A stretch of DNA of 33,287 nucleotides from Phycisphaerae bacterium (lineage in GTDB: Bacteria; Planctomycetota; Phycisphaerae; Phycisphaerales; SM1A02), in contig PAFA01000025.1 in the NCBI GenBank assembly GCA_002700845.1, positions 1 to 33,287 on the forward strand, given 5' to 3'. Made by a program: the position numbers and the translations under genes. Under the pieces are notes generated by a model. That model worked only from the letters and a program-made list of their open reading frames with translations. It did not search any database and had not been told where the DNA came from. This document shows, piece after piece, positions 31,916 through 33,287 of this stretch. The stretch's first letter is position 1. Each line of letters starts with the position of its first letter.

Positions 31916-33287
31916 GCGCTTCAGAGATGTCTTCGTAGAGGGTTTCCATATGGTTGGCTTCGGTCCGCCACGCCCCAACTGCGACTCGTATCCAACGTCG
32001 ACCTTGAATCTCTGCGTGTGTGAGCCATGTTTTTCGACTTCGATTGATTCGGCGTTGGAGTTGTTCTGTAGCGATGTCATCTTGCGCCGCGAAGGCCACC
32101 AAGCCGAAGGTCTGCGGCTCCAGCACATCGATATTCAAACCCCTCAGTTGTTCAGCCAAAGATTGGCTCATTGAAATGTGTTTTCGAATTGTTGCTCGAA
32201 GGTGATCGGCGCCTTCGGTGTACAACGTAAGCCACAATTTTAACGCTCGAAATCTTCGTCCAAGTGGAACTTGCCAATCTCGGTAATCAATGACACCACC
32301 CTCTTCGGTGGCGTCGTTGCGGAGGTACTCAGGGTTGACCGACATCGCACTGATCAAATCATTGCGGTTGGCCACCCAAAAGACATCACAATCAAAATGA
32401 ACAGGCAACCATTTGTGGGGGTTGAAACACCATGAGTCGGCAAACTCAACACCATGGTGCATGCTTCGGTATTCCGGACACAGTGCAGCAGCACCATTCA
32501 TCGCCGCATCCACATGAAGCCAAAGTTTTTCCTTTTCAGCGATAGGTCCAATTGCGCTCAGATCATCCGCTGAGCCGCAGGCTGTTGTCCCAATAGTTGC
32601 GCCTATGAAAAATGGTTTGTATCCCTTGGCTCTGTCTTCTTGAATCATCTGTTGCAGGATGTTGGAATCAAGACCCAGTTGAGCGTTTGTTGGGACCTTC
32701 CGAACCGAACGGCGCCCCAATCCGGCGATCATTGCTGCCCGCTCAAAGGATGAGTGTGCCAAATCGCTGACATAGGAGACCCACTGTTGACCACCAACCC
32801 CGTCTTCTCGAACCGATCCTTCTCCGGCACGTTCTCGAGCCGCGAGCATGCCCAACAGGGTTGCCGAGGATGCACTGTCTTGAATGACGCCACCGCCCGG
32901 GCCGTCGATCGAGAATCGATCGGGAAGGCCAAGCAAGATTCGGAGCCAATCGACAACTCGTGCCTCGACTTCCGTACACGCTGGGCTGGTGGCCCACAGC
33001 ATGCCTTGTTGCCCATACCCCGCACTCAACATGTCTCCAAACAAACTTGCTGGTCCACCGTTGGCTGGCCAGAACGCGTGCCAGCGGGGGGATTGCCAAC
33101 CAACCAGCCCTGGTTCCACCAATGAGGTAATCAACTTGAGAGCTTCAGGGAAAGCCATTGCGTGCTCTGGCGCTTCCCGGGGCATTGATCGATCAATCGC
33201 GCCAGGTTCAACCTCTGGCCGAACTGGGGCCTGCTCCAAACTGGCCCAATATTGACCAATGGCTTCCAAAGTTGCTTTCCCATCTGC
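31899..33287 (-). CDS. PLP-dependent group II decarboxylase (aromatic-amino-acid type), 5'-partial
   Basis: A PLP enzyme of the aromatic-L-amino-acid decarboxylase family, which removes CO2 from amino acids. Visible are the SPRWHAFWPANGGPAS motif, GGGVIQDSASSATLLGMLAAR, the PLP-stacking His in SDLAHSSFERAA, the pyridine-nitrogen Asp in LHVDAAMNGAAAL and the Schiff-base Lys in FNPHKWLPVHF. The substrate cannot be told from sequence. The frame is open from the TTG at 33269 to the window edge (codons for ADGKAT), no good start appears and the N-terminus is shorter than family proteins, so the 5' end lies outside. At least 462 residues are visible. Its tail overlaps the beta-barrel gene. Confidence 0.92.
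   Translation of the reverse strand, partial: ADGKATLEAIGQYWASLEQAPVRPEVEPGAIDRSMPREAPEHAMAFPEALKLITSLVEPGLVGWQSPRWHAFWPANGGPASLFGDMLSAGYGQQGMLWATSPACTEVEARVVDWLRILLGLPDRFSIDGPGGGVIQDSASSATLLGMLAARERAGEGSVREDGVGGQQWVSYVSDLAHSSFERAAMIAGLGRRSVRKVPTNAQLGLDSNILQQMIQEDRAKGYKPFFIGATIGTTACGSADDLSAIGPIAEKEKLWLHVDAAMNGAAALCPEYRSMHHGVEFADSWCFNPHKWLPVHFDCDVFWVANRNDLISAMSVNPEYLRNDATEEGGVIDYRDWQVPLGRRFRALKLWLTLYTEGADHLRATIRKHISMSQSLAEQLRGLNIDVLEPQTFGLVAFAAQDDIATEQLQRRINRSRKTWLTHAEIQGRRWIRVAVGAWRTEANHMETLYEDISEALKNGE

Noticed and set aside
1-33287. CRISPR arrays, insertion sequences, prophage or integrative elements
   Set aside because: No regular repeat-spacer pattern, transposase, integrase, phage structural gene or flanking direct repeat was seen; the single tRNA has no integrase beside it.

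Overview
The window looks like chromosomal DNA of a planctomycete, most likely a marine member of the Phycisphaerae. I infer this from a secreted nuclease-like protein that ends in a dockerin-type repeat of the GDFNGDGVVNFNDLL kind, a TPR protein carrying RNA polymerase alpha-CTD modules, several lipoproteins with clear lipoboxes, and a generally planctomycete-like gene mix. No database was consulted. The genome is compact: convergent genes overlap at their tails (575-589, 11664-11701, 31899-31915), divergent genes start 26-60 bp apart, and three gene pairs are joined by 4-bp overlaps. I see no insertion sequence, prophage, CRISPR array, rRNA or plasmid gene.

Left part (1-9110): an unrecognised protein that may enter from outside the window, lgt, divergent trpD with a membrane-anchored band 7 protein, dnaA on the minus strand flanked by gaps that contain DnaA-box-like sites, an RNase Z-like hydrolase, a polyprenyl diphosphate synthase, a SAM methyltransferase translationally coupled to rsmJ, and tRNA-Ala(UGC).

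Middle part (9110-23100): a secreted coiled-coil protein, the Sua5-type threonylcarbamoyl-AMP synthase, a minus-strand run (MATE transporter, TPR-alphaCTD-alphaCTD protein, SpoIID/LytB lipoprotein, ChaN-type lipoprotein), a tandem thioredoxin-fold protein with one inactive-looking domain, a secreted endonuclease/exonuclease/phosphatase-fold protein with a dockerin-like tail, a stand-alone acyl-CoA mutase catalytic subunit whose two substrate-selecting positions are of the isobutyryl-CoA mutase type, a small lipoprotein, ispF, and the coupled pair queF-rdgB.

Right part (23100-33287): a hairpin-rich gap upstream of queF, divergent TPR and small lipoproteins, a small basic ORF, a Nudix-winged-helix (NrtR-like) regulator coupled to a secreted protein, a 574-bp gap with a strong-looking promoter and a possible hidden small gene, a cytoplasmic-looking von Willebrand A protein followed by a strong terminator, a MutT-type Nudix hydrolase, an NTF2-like protein, a polytopic membrane protein, an outer-membrane beta-barrel candidate, and a PLP-dependent decarboxylase cut by the window edge.

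Most genes are housekeeping: translation and RNA modification (tRNA-Ala, rsmJ, sua5, queF, RNase Z-like), isoprenoids (ispF, polyprenyl synthase), nucleotide-pool cleaning (rdgB, mutT), replication start (dnaA) and lipoprotein maturation (lgt, whose likely substrates are the lipoproteins seen here). The items most worth a second look are the TPR-alphaCTD protein, the mutase specificity residues, and the two large gaps at 23070-23476 and 26949-27522. I did not find an unmistakable new multi-gene system.
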